The notes under the pieces: model-generated | What the model saw: only the letters and a program-made list of their open reading frames with translations | What the model was told of the DNA's origin: nothing | Databases searched by the model: none | Shown here: positions 58,081-64,000 of the stretch, piece by piece | How positions within the stretch are numbered: the first letter of the stretch is position 1 | Layout: every line of letters begins with the position of its first letter | Translations under genes and position numbers: made by a program | Assembly (NCBI GenBank): GCA_964451925.1 | Contig: CAYVKA010000004.1 | Span: 62,001 to 126,000 of the forward strand | From: Nevskia sp964451925 | GTDB taxonomy: Bacteria; Pseudomonadota; Gammaproteobacteria; Nevskiales; Nevskiaceae | DNA: 64,000 bases | Reading direction: 5' to 3'

Positions 58081-58836
58081 TCACCAGCTGACCCGGGCCT
58101 CGGGGAAAATCTCCCGGCAACCGCGGCAGGTCGCCGGCACCCGCCGCGCGGCAAGTTCGGCGGCGATCGCCTCGGTGCCCGGAAACAGGTGCGCGTCCTT
58201 GATATAGAAGCAAGGCATCTCGACGCCATCGACGTTGAAGTAGCGCAACAGCGGCCGCTCGACGAAGCCGCAGCGGAAATTGCACGGCCCCCAGTTCGAC
58301 TCGGCGGCGTAGTAGCGGGCGTAGTCGTCTTTCGGCTGCAGCGGCTGCACGATGTGCCGGAAACCGTTCGCCGCGGCGTAATCGCGCAGCGCCTGCAGCG
58401 GCTGGCCGAAATCGACGGTGTGCAACACGATGCGCTGCGCCGGCTGCATGACCTCGCGCAACCGCGCCAACCCCGCCAGCACGCGCTCCGGGAACAGGCG
58501 ACCGGTCTGCCTGGACAGGTCGGCATCCAGGGTATCGAGCGACACGCCGATGCGCGGGAAGCACTCCGCCACGCGTTGCGGCGAATCGATCAGGGTGGCG
58601 TTGGTGATGGTGTACGGCACCATGCCGCCCCGGCAAAGCCGGTCCACCATGTCCCAGAAGTGCGGGTGCAGGAACGGCTCGCCCTCACCCTGCAGGGACA
58701 CCGGGCTGCCCGGCGGGATTCGCGCGAATATGGAATCGAACAACGCCAACGCCATGTTGCGCTGCGCCATGTTGCGCCCGGCGCAATAGAAGCACTCGAA
58801 GTTGCAGCGGGTGGTGATTTCGATCTGGTGGAGCAT
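58081..58836 (-). CDS. Radical SAM protein with C-terminal cysteine-rich (SPASM-like) end
   Basis: This 251-aa protein has the radical SAM cluster motif C11-x3-C15-x2-C18 (ITTRCNFECFYC) near its start, 'GEGEPFLHPHFWDMV' for SAM and 'GVSLDTLD'. The C-terminal part has further cysteines (GPCNFRCG, MPCFY, ATCRGCREIF) consistent with an auxiliary iron-sulfur site. This architecture matches SPASM/twitch peptide-modifying or anaerobic-maturase-like enzymes, but it is short. No precursor peptide or partner gene is seen nearby. Substrate is unknown. Confidence 0.85.
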   Translation of the reverse strand: MLHQIEITTRCNFECFYCAGRNMAQRNMALALFDSIFARIPPGSPVSLQGEGEPFLHPHFWDMVDRLCRGGMVPYTITNATLIDSPQRVAECFPRIGVSLDTLDADLSRQTGRLFPERVLAGLARLREVMQPAQRIVLHTVDFGQPLQALRDYAAANGFRHIVQPLQPKDDYARYYAAESNWGPCNFRCGFVERPLLRYFNVDGVEMPCFYIKDAHLFPGTEAIAAELAARRVPATCRGCREIFPEARVSW

Positions 58837-58924
58837 GCCGGCCTCCCGGTACCGGCATCACCATAGCGCGTTCCGCAGCCGGAGCGCCTGCCCGGAGAGG
58901 CTGCGATGAGCCCCGCCAGGGCAA

Positions 58925-59407
58925 TCAGTTGTGGATCGGCTGGTCGGAAACCACGATGCCGTCGGCGTCGGCGTAAAGCCAGGCCCCCGGCTTGAAGGTC
59001 ACGCCGGCGAAACTCACCACCTTGTCGGCCTGGGCCGAGTGCAAGCCCTTCTCGCTCTTGCGCGGGTGCAGCCCCATGGCCTTGACGCCGAGGTCCTGGC
59101 TGGCGATCTCCTCGGAGTCACGGATGCAGCCGTTGACCACGATGCCGGCCCAGCCGTTCTTCACCCCCAGCGCGCCCAGGTTGCCGCCGACCAGGGCGCA
59201 GCGGCGCGAGCCGCCGCCATCGACCACCAGCACGCGGCCCTCGCCCGGCGTTTCCAGCGTGGCGCGGACCAGGGCGTTGTCCTCGAACACCTTGAGGGTC
59301 TTGATCGGACCGTGGAACGCCAGCCTGCCGCCGAAGTCGCCGAATTCGGGATCGCAGACCTGGGCTTCGGGGTGGGCGTCGGAAAGGTCGGTGGTGGCGT
59401 AGCTCAT
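58925..59407 (-). CDS. rraA: RraA-family protein (putative 4-hydroxy-4-methyl-2-oxoglutarate aldolase)
   Basis: The start MSYATTDLSDAHP at 59407 gives 160 aa. It has the RraA core: 'VVDGGGSRRCALVGGNLGALGVKNGWAGIVVNGCIRDS' with the G-x20-R-D metal/substrate motif, then 'LGVKAMGLHPRKSEKG'. In E. coli RraA inhibits RNase E; other members are aldolases or oxaloacetate decarboxylases. Both roles fit this length. It lies 25 bp downstream of dsbB on the same strand. Confidence 0.92.
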   Translation of the reverse strand: MSYATTDLSDAHPEAQVCDPEFGDFGGRLAFHGPIKTLKVFEDNALVRATLETPGEGRVLVVDGGGSRRCALVGGNLGALGVKNGWAGIVVNGCIRDSEEIASQDLGVKAMGLHPRKSEKGLHSAQADKVVSFAGVTFKPGAWLYADADGIVVSDQPIHN

Positions 59408-59432
59408 GTCGGGTTCTCGCGTGCGGAGGGAA

Positions 59433-59936
59433 TCAAGGGGTGGCGCGCCGGGCCAGCAGCGGCACGGCCAGCGCAAACAGGCTCAGGCCGATGAAGGCGA
59501 ACAGGGTCCACTCCGGCAGGGCGATGCCCAGCCACTGCGCGTCGATCTTGGCGCAGCTGCCCTCGCCCTTCAGCACATAGGTGACCACGTTCTGCAGCGG
59601 CATCATCTTCATCAGGTAGTCCAGCGTCGGCCCGCAGGCCGGCACCTGGTCCGGCGGCAGCGACTGCAGCCACACCTGGCGGCCGGAGATGCCGGCCCCG
59701 ATCAGCGCCGCCAGGCCCGCCAGCGCGGCATAGGCCCAGCGCCCGCCGCCGCGCGGACCATGCAGCGCGCCGAGCAGGAAGAACAGGCCGCTGCCGACCA
59801 TGGCGATGCGCTGGAAGATGCACATCGGGCACGGCTCGAAGCCCTTGACATGCTGCAGGAACAACGCAAAGCCCATGCCGCCCGCACAACCCAGGAAGCC
59901 GAGCAGGGACAGGCCGCGAAAGCTGAATCTCGTCAT
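59433..59936 (-). CDS. dsbB: Disulfide bond formation protein B
   Basis: This 167-aa inner-membrane protein has four helices and reoxidises DsbA with quinones. The redox pairs are C36-C39 (EPCPMCIFQR) and C101/C128 (PACGPT, GEGSCAK). The conserved Arg after CxxC is present. It lies 25 bp upstream of rraA and is divergent from the WS/DGAT gene. Confidence 0.95.
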   Translation of the reverse strand: MTRFSFRGLSLLGFLGCAGGMGFALFLQHVKGFEPCPMCIFQRIAMVGSGLFFLLGALHGPRGGGRWAYAALAGLAALIGAGISGRQVWLQSLPPDQVPACGPTLDYLMKMMPLQNVVTYVLKGEGSCAKIDAQWLGIALPEWTLFAFIGLSLFALAVPLLARRATP

Positions 59937-60106
59937 GGAGGTGAAGATGGAGAAGGCCGCAGAGGCCGGGACGGCGCAATGACCGCAGATTAACGGCTGG
60001 AGTTCCGGGTCGCAACGCGGCAGCGGTCACCGGCGCTGTACCTGACGAATGCCAGGGTGGATACTGCGGCAACGGCAGCAGAAGAAAAAAAGGGGGAGCT
60101 TGCCCA

Positions 60107-61462
60107 ATGAAGCCGCTGAGCCCGATGGACGCGATGTTCCTGTGGATGGAGCACCGGCGCCAGCCGATGCACGTGGCCGGCCTGCAACTCTATACGCCGC
60201 CGCCGGACGCCGGACCGGATTTCATCCAGGAACTGGTGGAAGCCTTCCGCCAGCACACCGAAGCCCAGCCGCCGTTCAACCTGCGCCCGGTGTTCAAGCT
60301 CGGCCACTGGTTCTGGGAGGAGGACGAGGAGTTCGAGCTGGACTACCACCTGCGCCACTCCGCCCTGCCGCGCCCCGGCCGCATCCGCGAACTGCTGGCC
60401 CTGGTGTCGCGCCTGCATGGCAGCCTGATGGACCGCAGCCGGCCGCTGTGGGAGCTGAACATCATCGAAGGCCTGGCCGATGGCCGCGTCGCGGTCTACG
60501 TCAAGGTGCATCACGCCATGTTCGACGGCGTCGCCGCCACGCGCATGCTGCAGAGCTCGCTGTCCGAAGACCCGCAGGAGCGCAAGCCGCCGGTGTGGGC
60601 GCAGTCGCCGCGCCGGCGCGGCACCAAGGCCGAGGTGGCGCCGGTGGCGCGCAAGCTGCTGCAGCCGCTGTTCGACGCGGTACGCCTGGGCAAGGACATC
60701 GCCCCGGGCATCGGCAGCGGCCTGTGGGAGATCGTGCGCTCGTCGCAGTCCAATCCGGCGGACGCGCAGCCGTTCCACGCCCCGGCGACCATGTTCAACG
60801 TGAAGATTTCCGGCTCGCGCCGCTTCGCGGCGCAGTCCTACTCGATCGAACGGCTGAAGAAGCTGGGCAAGCGCAACGGCGCCACCCTCAATGACGTCAG
60901 TCTGGCGATCTGCGCCGGCGCGCTGCGCAAATACCTGCTGGCGCACGACGCGCTGCCGGACAAGCCGCTGATCGCCATGGTGCCGGTGTCGACCCGGGCC
61001 GAAGGGCAGGAGGGCGGCAATCAGGTCAGCATGATCCTGGCCAACCTGGCCACCCATGTCGATGACCCGGCGCAGCGGCTGCGGCTGATCATGCAGTCCA
61101 CCAGCCAGGGCAAGGACCGCATCGGCCGTATGTCCAAACTGCAGCAGATGGCCCACGCCGCCGCCATGGCCACGCCGCTGGGCGCCACCATGCTTACCGG
61201 CCAGGCCGGCCGGCGCCCGATCTTCAACGTCGTCATCTCCAACGTGCCCGGCCCGAAAAAGCCGTTGTACATGAACGGCTTCCACCTCGACGAAACCTAC
61301 CCGATCTCCATCCCCTTCGACTACGCCGCGCTCAACATCACCCTCAACGGCTGCTGCGATCATCTCGGTTTCGGCTATACCGCCTGCCGCCGCTCGGTGC
61401 CGGCGCTGCAGCGCATGCTGGACTACACCGACGAGGCCTTACGCGAGCTGGAAGGGGCCTGA
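60107..61462 (+). CDS. Wax ester synthase/diacylglycerol acyltransferase (WS/DGAT)
   Basis: This 451-aa enzyme joins acyl-CoA to a fatty alcohol or diacylglycerol to make storage wax esters or triacylglycerol. It starts MKPLSPMDAMFLWME after GGGGGAG. It has the catalytic HHxxxDG motif (H135, H136, D140, G141), the 'NGATLNDVSLAICAGALR' ND motif and 'VVISNVPGPKKPLYMNG'. Length is typical. It is common in hydrocarbon- or lipid-using bacteria. It is followed by a qor-like gene 59 bp downstream. Confidence 0.94.
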   Translation: MKPLSPMDAMFLWMEHRRQPMHVAGLQLYTPPPDAGPDFIQELVEAFRQHTEAQPPFNLRPVFKLGHWFWEEDEEFELDYHLRHSALPRPGRIRELLALVSRLHGSLMDRSRPLWELNIIEGLADGRVAVYVKVHHAMFDGVAATRMLQSSLSEDPQERKPPVWAQSPRRRGTKAEVAPVARKLLQPLFDAVRLGKDIAPGIGSGLWEIVRSSQSNPADAQPFHAPATMFNVKISGSRRFAAQSYSIERLKKLGKRNGATLNDVSLAICAGALRKYLLAHDALPDKPLIAMVPVSTRAEGQEGGNQVSMILANLATHVDDPAQRLRLIMQSTSQGKDRIGRMSKLQQMAHAAAMATPLGATMLTGQAGRRPIFNVVISNVPGPKKPLYMNGFHLDETYPISIPFDYAALNITLNGCCDHLGFGYTACRRSVPALQRMLDYTDEALRELEGA

Positions 61463-61521
61463 GCGGACAGCGCCGCTTCGGGGTACCCTGGGCGCCTTTT
61501 CCGGCGAGCGGAGCAGACGCA

Positions 61522-62496
61522 GTGAGCCTGAGCGTACGCATCGAACAATATGGCGGCCCGGAAGTGCTGCGGCTGGTGGACAACCCTTTGCCGGCGCCCG
61601 GACCGGGCCAGCTGCGGCTGCGGCATCAGGCCATCGGCCTCAACTTCATCGAGATCTACCAGCGCAGCGGCGTCTATCCAGTGCCGCTGCCCAGCGGCCT
61701 GGGCACCGAAGGCGCGGGCACCGTCACGGCGGTCGGCCCGGACAGCGGCGGCTTTGCCGTGGGCGACCGGGTCGCCTACGCCGGAGGACCGCTCGGCTCT
61801 TACAGCGAGGAGCGGCTGTTACCGGCCGCCAATGCCGTGAAACTGCCGCCCGGCGTCAGCGCCGAGGCCGCCGCCGCGCTGATGCTCAAGGGCATGACCG
61901 CCTGGTACCTGCTGCAGCGGACTTTTCCGGTCCGCCCCGGCCACACCCTGCTGGTACACGCCGCCGCCGGCGGCGTCGCCAGCGTGCTGGTGCCCTGGGC
62001 CAAGCACCTCGGCGCCACCGTCATCGGCACCACCGGCTCCGCCGAAAAGGCGCAACTGGCCCGGGCAGCGGGCTGCGACCAGGTGATCCTGTACCGCGAG
62101 CAGGACTTCGCCAGCGAAGTGCGCCGGCTCACCGGCGGCGCCGGTGTGGACGTGGTCTACGACTCGGTGGGCAAGGACACTTTCGCCGGCTCGCTCGACT
62201 CGCTGAAGCGTCGCGGCATGATGGTCAGCTTCGGCAACGCCTCCGGCAAAGTGCCGCCGTTCGAGCCGCTGCTGCTGTCGGAAAAAGGTTCGCTGTTCCT
62301 GACCCGGCCGACGCTGGGACACTACGTCGCCACGCGCGAGGAGCTGGAAACTGCGGCGGCGGCCTTGTTCGAGGTGATCGCCGCCGGCGTGGTGCAGCCG
62401 CAGATCCGCCAGCGCTATCCGCTGCAGGAAGTGGCCAGGGCGCACACCGAGCTGGCGGCCCGCCGTACCACCGGGAGCAGCGTGCTGCTGCCTTAG
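61522..62496 (+). CDS. qor: NADPH:quinone oxidoreductase, QorA-type
   Basis: A GTG start gives 324 aa. It is a zinc-free medium-chain dehydrogenase/reductase: 'YGGPEVLRLVDNPLPAPGPGQLRLRHQAIGLNFIEIYQRSGVYPVPLPSGLGTEGAGTV' with no zinc cysteines, and the NADP-binding 'LLVHAAAGGVASVLVPWAKHLGATVIGT'. It reduces quinones or enones with NADPH in the cytoplasm. It is co-oriented with the WS/DGAT gene and ends just before a repeat structure. Confidence 0.92.
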   Translation: MSLSVRIEQYGGPEVLRLVDNPLPAPGPGQLRLRHQAIGLNFIEIYQRSGVYPVPLPSGLGTEGAGTVTAVGPDSGGFAVGDRVAYAGGPLGSYSEERLLPAANAVKLPPGVSAEAAAALMLKGMTAWYLLQRTFPVRPGHTLLVHAAAGGVASVLVPWAKHLGATVIGTTGSAEKAQLARAAGCDQVILYREQDFASEVRRLTGGAGVDVVYDSVGKDTFAGSLDSLKRRGMMVSFGNASGKVPPFEPLLLSEKGSLFLTRPTLGHYVATREELETAAAALFEVIAAGVVQPQIRQRYPLQEVARAHTELAARRTTGSSVLLP

Positions 62497-62501
62497 ACGA
62501 C

Positions 62502-62578
62502 GGGATTCGGGAGTCGGGAGTCGTAACAGCCGCTTCGGCCTTGCCTCTACGATTCCCTATTCCCGATTCCCCATTCCC
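62502..62578. repeat. GGGAATCG-type heptad repeat forming a large imperfect hairpin
   Basis: The left arm (62502-62525) has three GGGANTCG-like units. The right arm (62547-62578) has four complementary units such as GATTCCC and ATTCCC. Together they fold into a long imperfect stem with a CCGCTTCGG-containing loop. It separates the convergent qor and ATPase genes and may end both transcripts. Similar GGGAATCG repeats are frequent in Xanthomonadaceae-type genomes. Confidence 0.7.
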
Positions 62579-62584
62579 AAAGAT

Positions 62585-63898
62585 TTACGCAGCAGCGTAA
62601 ATCTGATGGCTGTGGTGGGTCTTCGGCTCCCACATCTCGATGCCGCGCTCGATCTCGGCCAGCTGGATCAGGCTGTCGCCGGTCAGCGAGGCGGTATCAA
62701 CGAAGGCCGCTTCCAGCACGCGGATGACACCGCGGATGTTGCCGTGCCAGCGGCATTCGCGCATCGCATTCCAGCCGTCCAGGCTGATGCCGGTGGGCGC
62801 CTTCCAGTCCTTGCACGGGGCGGCCAGCCGGGCCAGCGCGCTGGCCACGACCGCGATCATGTCCTCTTCGCGGCGGAACAGCTCCGGCACCTCCAGGCGC
62901 GCCGCCCCCAGACGGGTGAATTCGTCGAGGTTGACGCCGCTCTGCAGGTGCGCCCAGCTGCGGTTGGTGGCGTAGAGCAGCGCGCACTCCATCTGCCGCT
63001 TGGCCGAAGCGCCGTAGGGCATGTACTGCCCCTGGTCCAGCACCTCCATCAGCACTTCCATCACGGCGCCGGCGATCTCATGGCTCTCGTCCATGAAGCA
63101 GACGCCGTCGCGCGCCGTGGTCAGGGCGCCGTTGCGCGCCGCGGCGCCGGGGAAGGCGCCGGAGACGTGGCCGCACAGCAGCGACTTGATCGCCGCCTTG
63201 TCGCCGACGTTTTCCGCCGCCAGGTTCACCGCCACCCACTGGCCCAGGCCGCGTACCAGGTAGTAGTAGTAGGCCAGCGTGGTCTTGCCGCTGCCGGGGC
63301 CGCCCATCAGGATCGCGCGGGTCACGCCGTTGCGGGCGAAGCCGCGCACGCGCGCCACCAGGGTCTGCAGCTCGGGGCTGAAGACGTAGAAATTCTTGTA
63401 GACGCTGTTCTCGATTTCAGCCGAGGCCGGCATGCGGATGACATTTTCCTCGGTCACCCGCAGCATGCGCTCCGGCAACTGCCGGGCGATGGCGCTGATG
63501 TCGCCGCCGACCATCAGGCGCATGCCGGACAGGCGGCCGGCGATGGCGCGCTTGTCCAGCCAGTTGCCCAGCGCCACGAACTGCGACGTGTAGATGGCGA
63601 CGATCAACACCGAGTGACGGCCGTTGCGGCGCGCTTCGATGACCCGGTCGGCGATGCTGTCGAGCTGCGAGGGGTCGACGAACAGGCTGAGCACGAAGTC
63701 GCTTTCCAGCGGCTGCTCCGCGCCCTGCTCCAGGGGGGAAATGAACTCGAAACGCTGGCCTTCCGGCACGTGCTTCTGCAGCAGCGCCAGGCCCTCGCGG
63801 TCGGTGCGCAGCACCTCCTGGCCCACCACCGTCAGAAAAGCCGGCGGCCGGTTGTCGACCACCTGCGGCTGCTCTACCTTGGAACCAATCCGAAACAT
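62585..63898 (-). CDS. AAA+ ATPase related to sigma-54 activators, with GAFPGA loop and no HTH
   Basis: This 437-aa protein has an N-terminal ~165-residue domain of unclear type ('SVLIVAIYTSQFVALGNWLDKRAIAGRL'), then an AAA+ domain with Walker A GGPGSGKT (199-206), Walker B VCFMDE (266-271), arginine-finger region 'FTRLGAARLEVPELFRREEDM' and sensor II 'WHGNIRGVIRVLEA'. The L1 loop reads GAFPGA (247-252) where sigma-54 activators have GAFTGA. There is no C-terminal Fis-type DNA-binding domain. Direct sigma-54 activation is therefore doubtful. A possible partial gene lies just upstream. Confidence 0.83.
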   Translation of the reverse strand: MFRIGSKVEQPQVVDNRPPAFLTVVGQEVLRTDREGLALLQKHVPEGQRFEFISPLEQGAEQPLESDFVLSLFVDPSQLDSIADRVIEARRNGRHSVLIVAIYTSQFVALGNWLDKRAIAGRLSGMRLMVGGDISAIARQLPERMLRVTEENVIRMPASAEIENSVYKNFYVFSPELQTLVARVRGFARNGVTRAILMGGPGSGKTTLAYYYYLVRGLGQWVAVNLAAENVGDKAAIKSLLCGHVSGAFPGAAARNGALTTARDGVCFMDESHEIAGAVMEVLMEVLDQGQYMPYGASAKRQMECALLYATNRSWAHLQSGVNLDEFTRLGAARLEVPELFRREEDMIAVVASALARLAAPCKDWKAPTGISLDGWNAMRECRWHGNIRGVIRVLEAAFVDTASLTGDSLIQLAEIERGIEMWEPKTHHSHQIYAAA

Positions 63899-63933
63899 CG
63901 CCGCATCTCCCCTGGACCGTCGAGCTGAGCAAG

Positions 63934-64000
63934 CTAGGCTAAGGGACGCAGCCGGCCACCCTTCGGGCTGCCGACGAACAGGCGCCCGATACCGACGAGC
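63934..64000 (-). CDS. Possible 3' end of a gene entering from beyond the window
   Basis: On the minus strand one frame from the window edge reads about 21 codons ('LVGIGRLFVGSPKGGRLRPLA') to a TAG at 63934-63936. It would be 35 bp upstream of the ATPase gene in the same direction. The piece is too short for a family call and could be chance. Confidence 0.25.
   Translation of the reverse strand, partial: LVGIGRLFVGSPKGGRLRPLA

Overview
The window is high-GC bacterial chromosome, most likely a gammaproteobacterium near the Nevskiales/Solimonadaceae or Xanthomonadales. This is inferred from the conserved order uvrC-pgsA-tRNA-Gly-tRNA-Cys-tRNA-Leu, an aceB-aceA glyoxylate-shunt pair, a wax-ester synthase (WS/DGAT), three large TonB-dependent receptors, and a GGGAATCG-type intergenic repeat familiar from Xanthomonadaceae-like genomes. 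Genus assignment is not possible by eye.

Layout. (1) 1-726 is the 3' part of an unrecognised gene. (2) 845-11223 (minus) is one tight operon: a siderophore-type TonB receptor, five PstS-like periplasmic binding proteins with no ABC permease or ATPase, a PepSY membrane protein and DctA. It is read away from a divergent TctD/TctE-like two-component system (11467-13543). The gap between them holds three 11-bp direct repeats that look like the regulator's box. An orphan NMT1-type binding protein follows. (3) 14857-28013 is a catabolic locus: alpha/beta hydrolase, lipoprotein carboxylesterase, TonB receptor, acyl-CoA synthetase, TetR regulator, GPH-type sugar symporter, GH5 endoglycoceramidase-like glycosidase, GH172/DUF2961 protein and a small lipoprotein. 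Four copies of the operator TTATRCANNTGTATAA lie in front of its transcription units, so the TetR protein probably controls all of it. (4) 28058-38074 is a second divergent module: TonB receptor, D-aminopeptidase-like hydrolase, FAD oxidoreductase and RidA on minus; TetR regulator, alpha/beta hydrolase, amidase and MFS carrier on plus. It looks like uptake and breakdown of a D-amino-acid peptide or amide.

(5) 38309-48042 is an integrated element of about 9.7 kb inserted in the tRNA-Leu(UAA) gene. It has a 56-bp duplicated tRNA 3' end, a tyrosine integrase beside the intact tRNA, an excisionase, 17-bp arm-type repeats near both ends, a second recombinase, lipoproteins, an outer-membrane barrel protein and several unknown genes. 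Five copies of the palindrome TGCAAN4TTGCA are scattered in it.

(6) 48116-64000 is mostly core genome: tRNAs, pgsA, uvrC, a response regulator-diguanylate cyclase, an SRPBCC/GyrI fusion, aceA and aceB, a MATE pump, a radical SAM protein, rraA, dsbB, WS/DGAT, a quinone oxidoreductase, and an unusual sigma-54-activator-like AAA+ ATPase with GAFPGA in place of GAFTGA.

The best candidates for something undescribed are the five-binding-protein TonB operon, the TetR-controlled glycolipid-like locus, and the leuZ-integrated element with its repeated palindrome.
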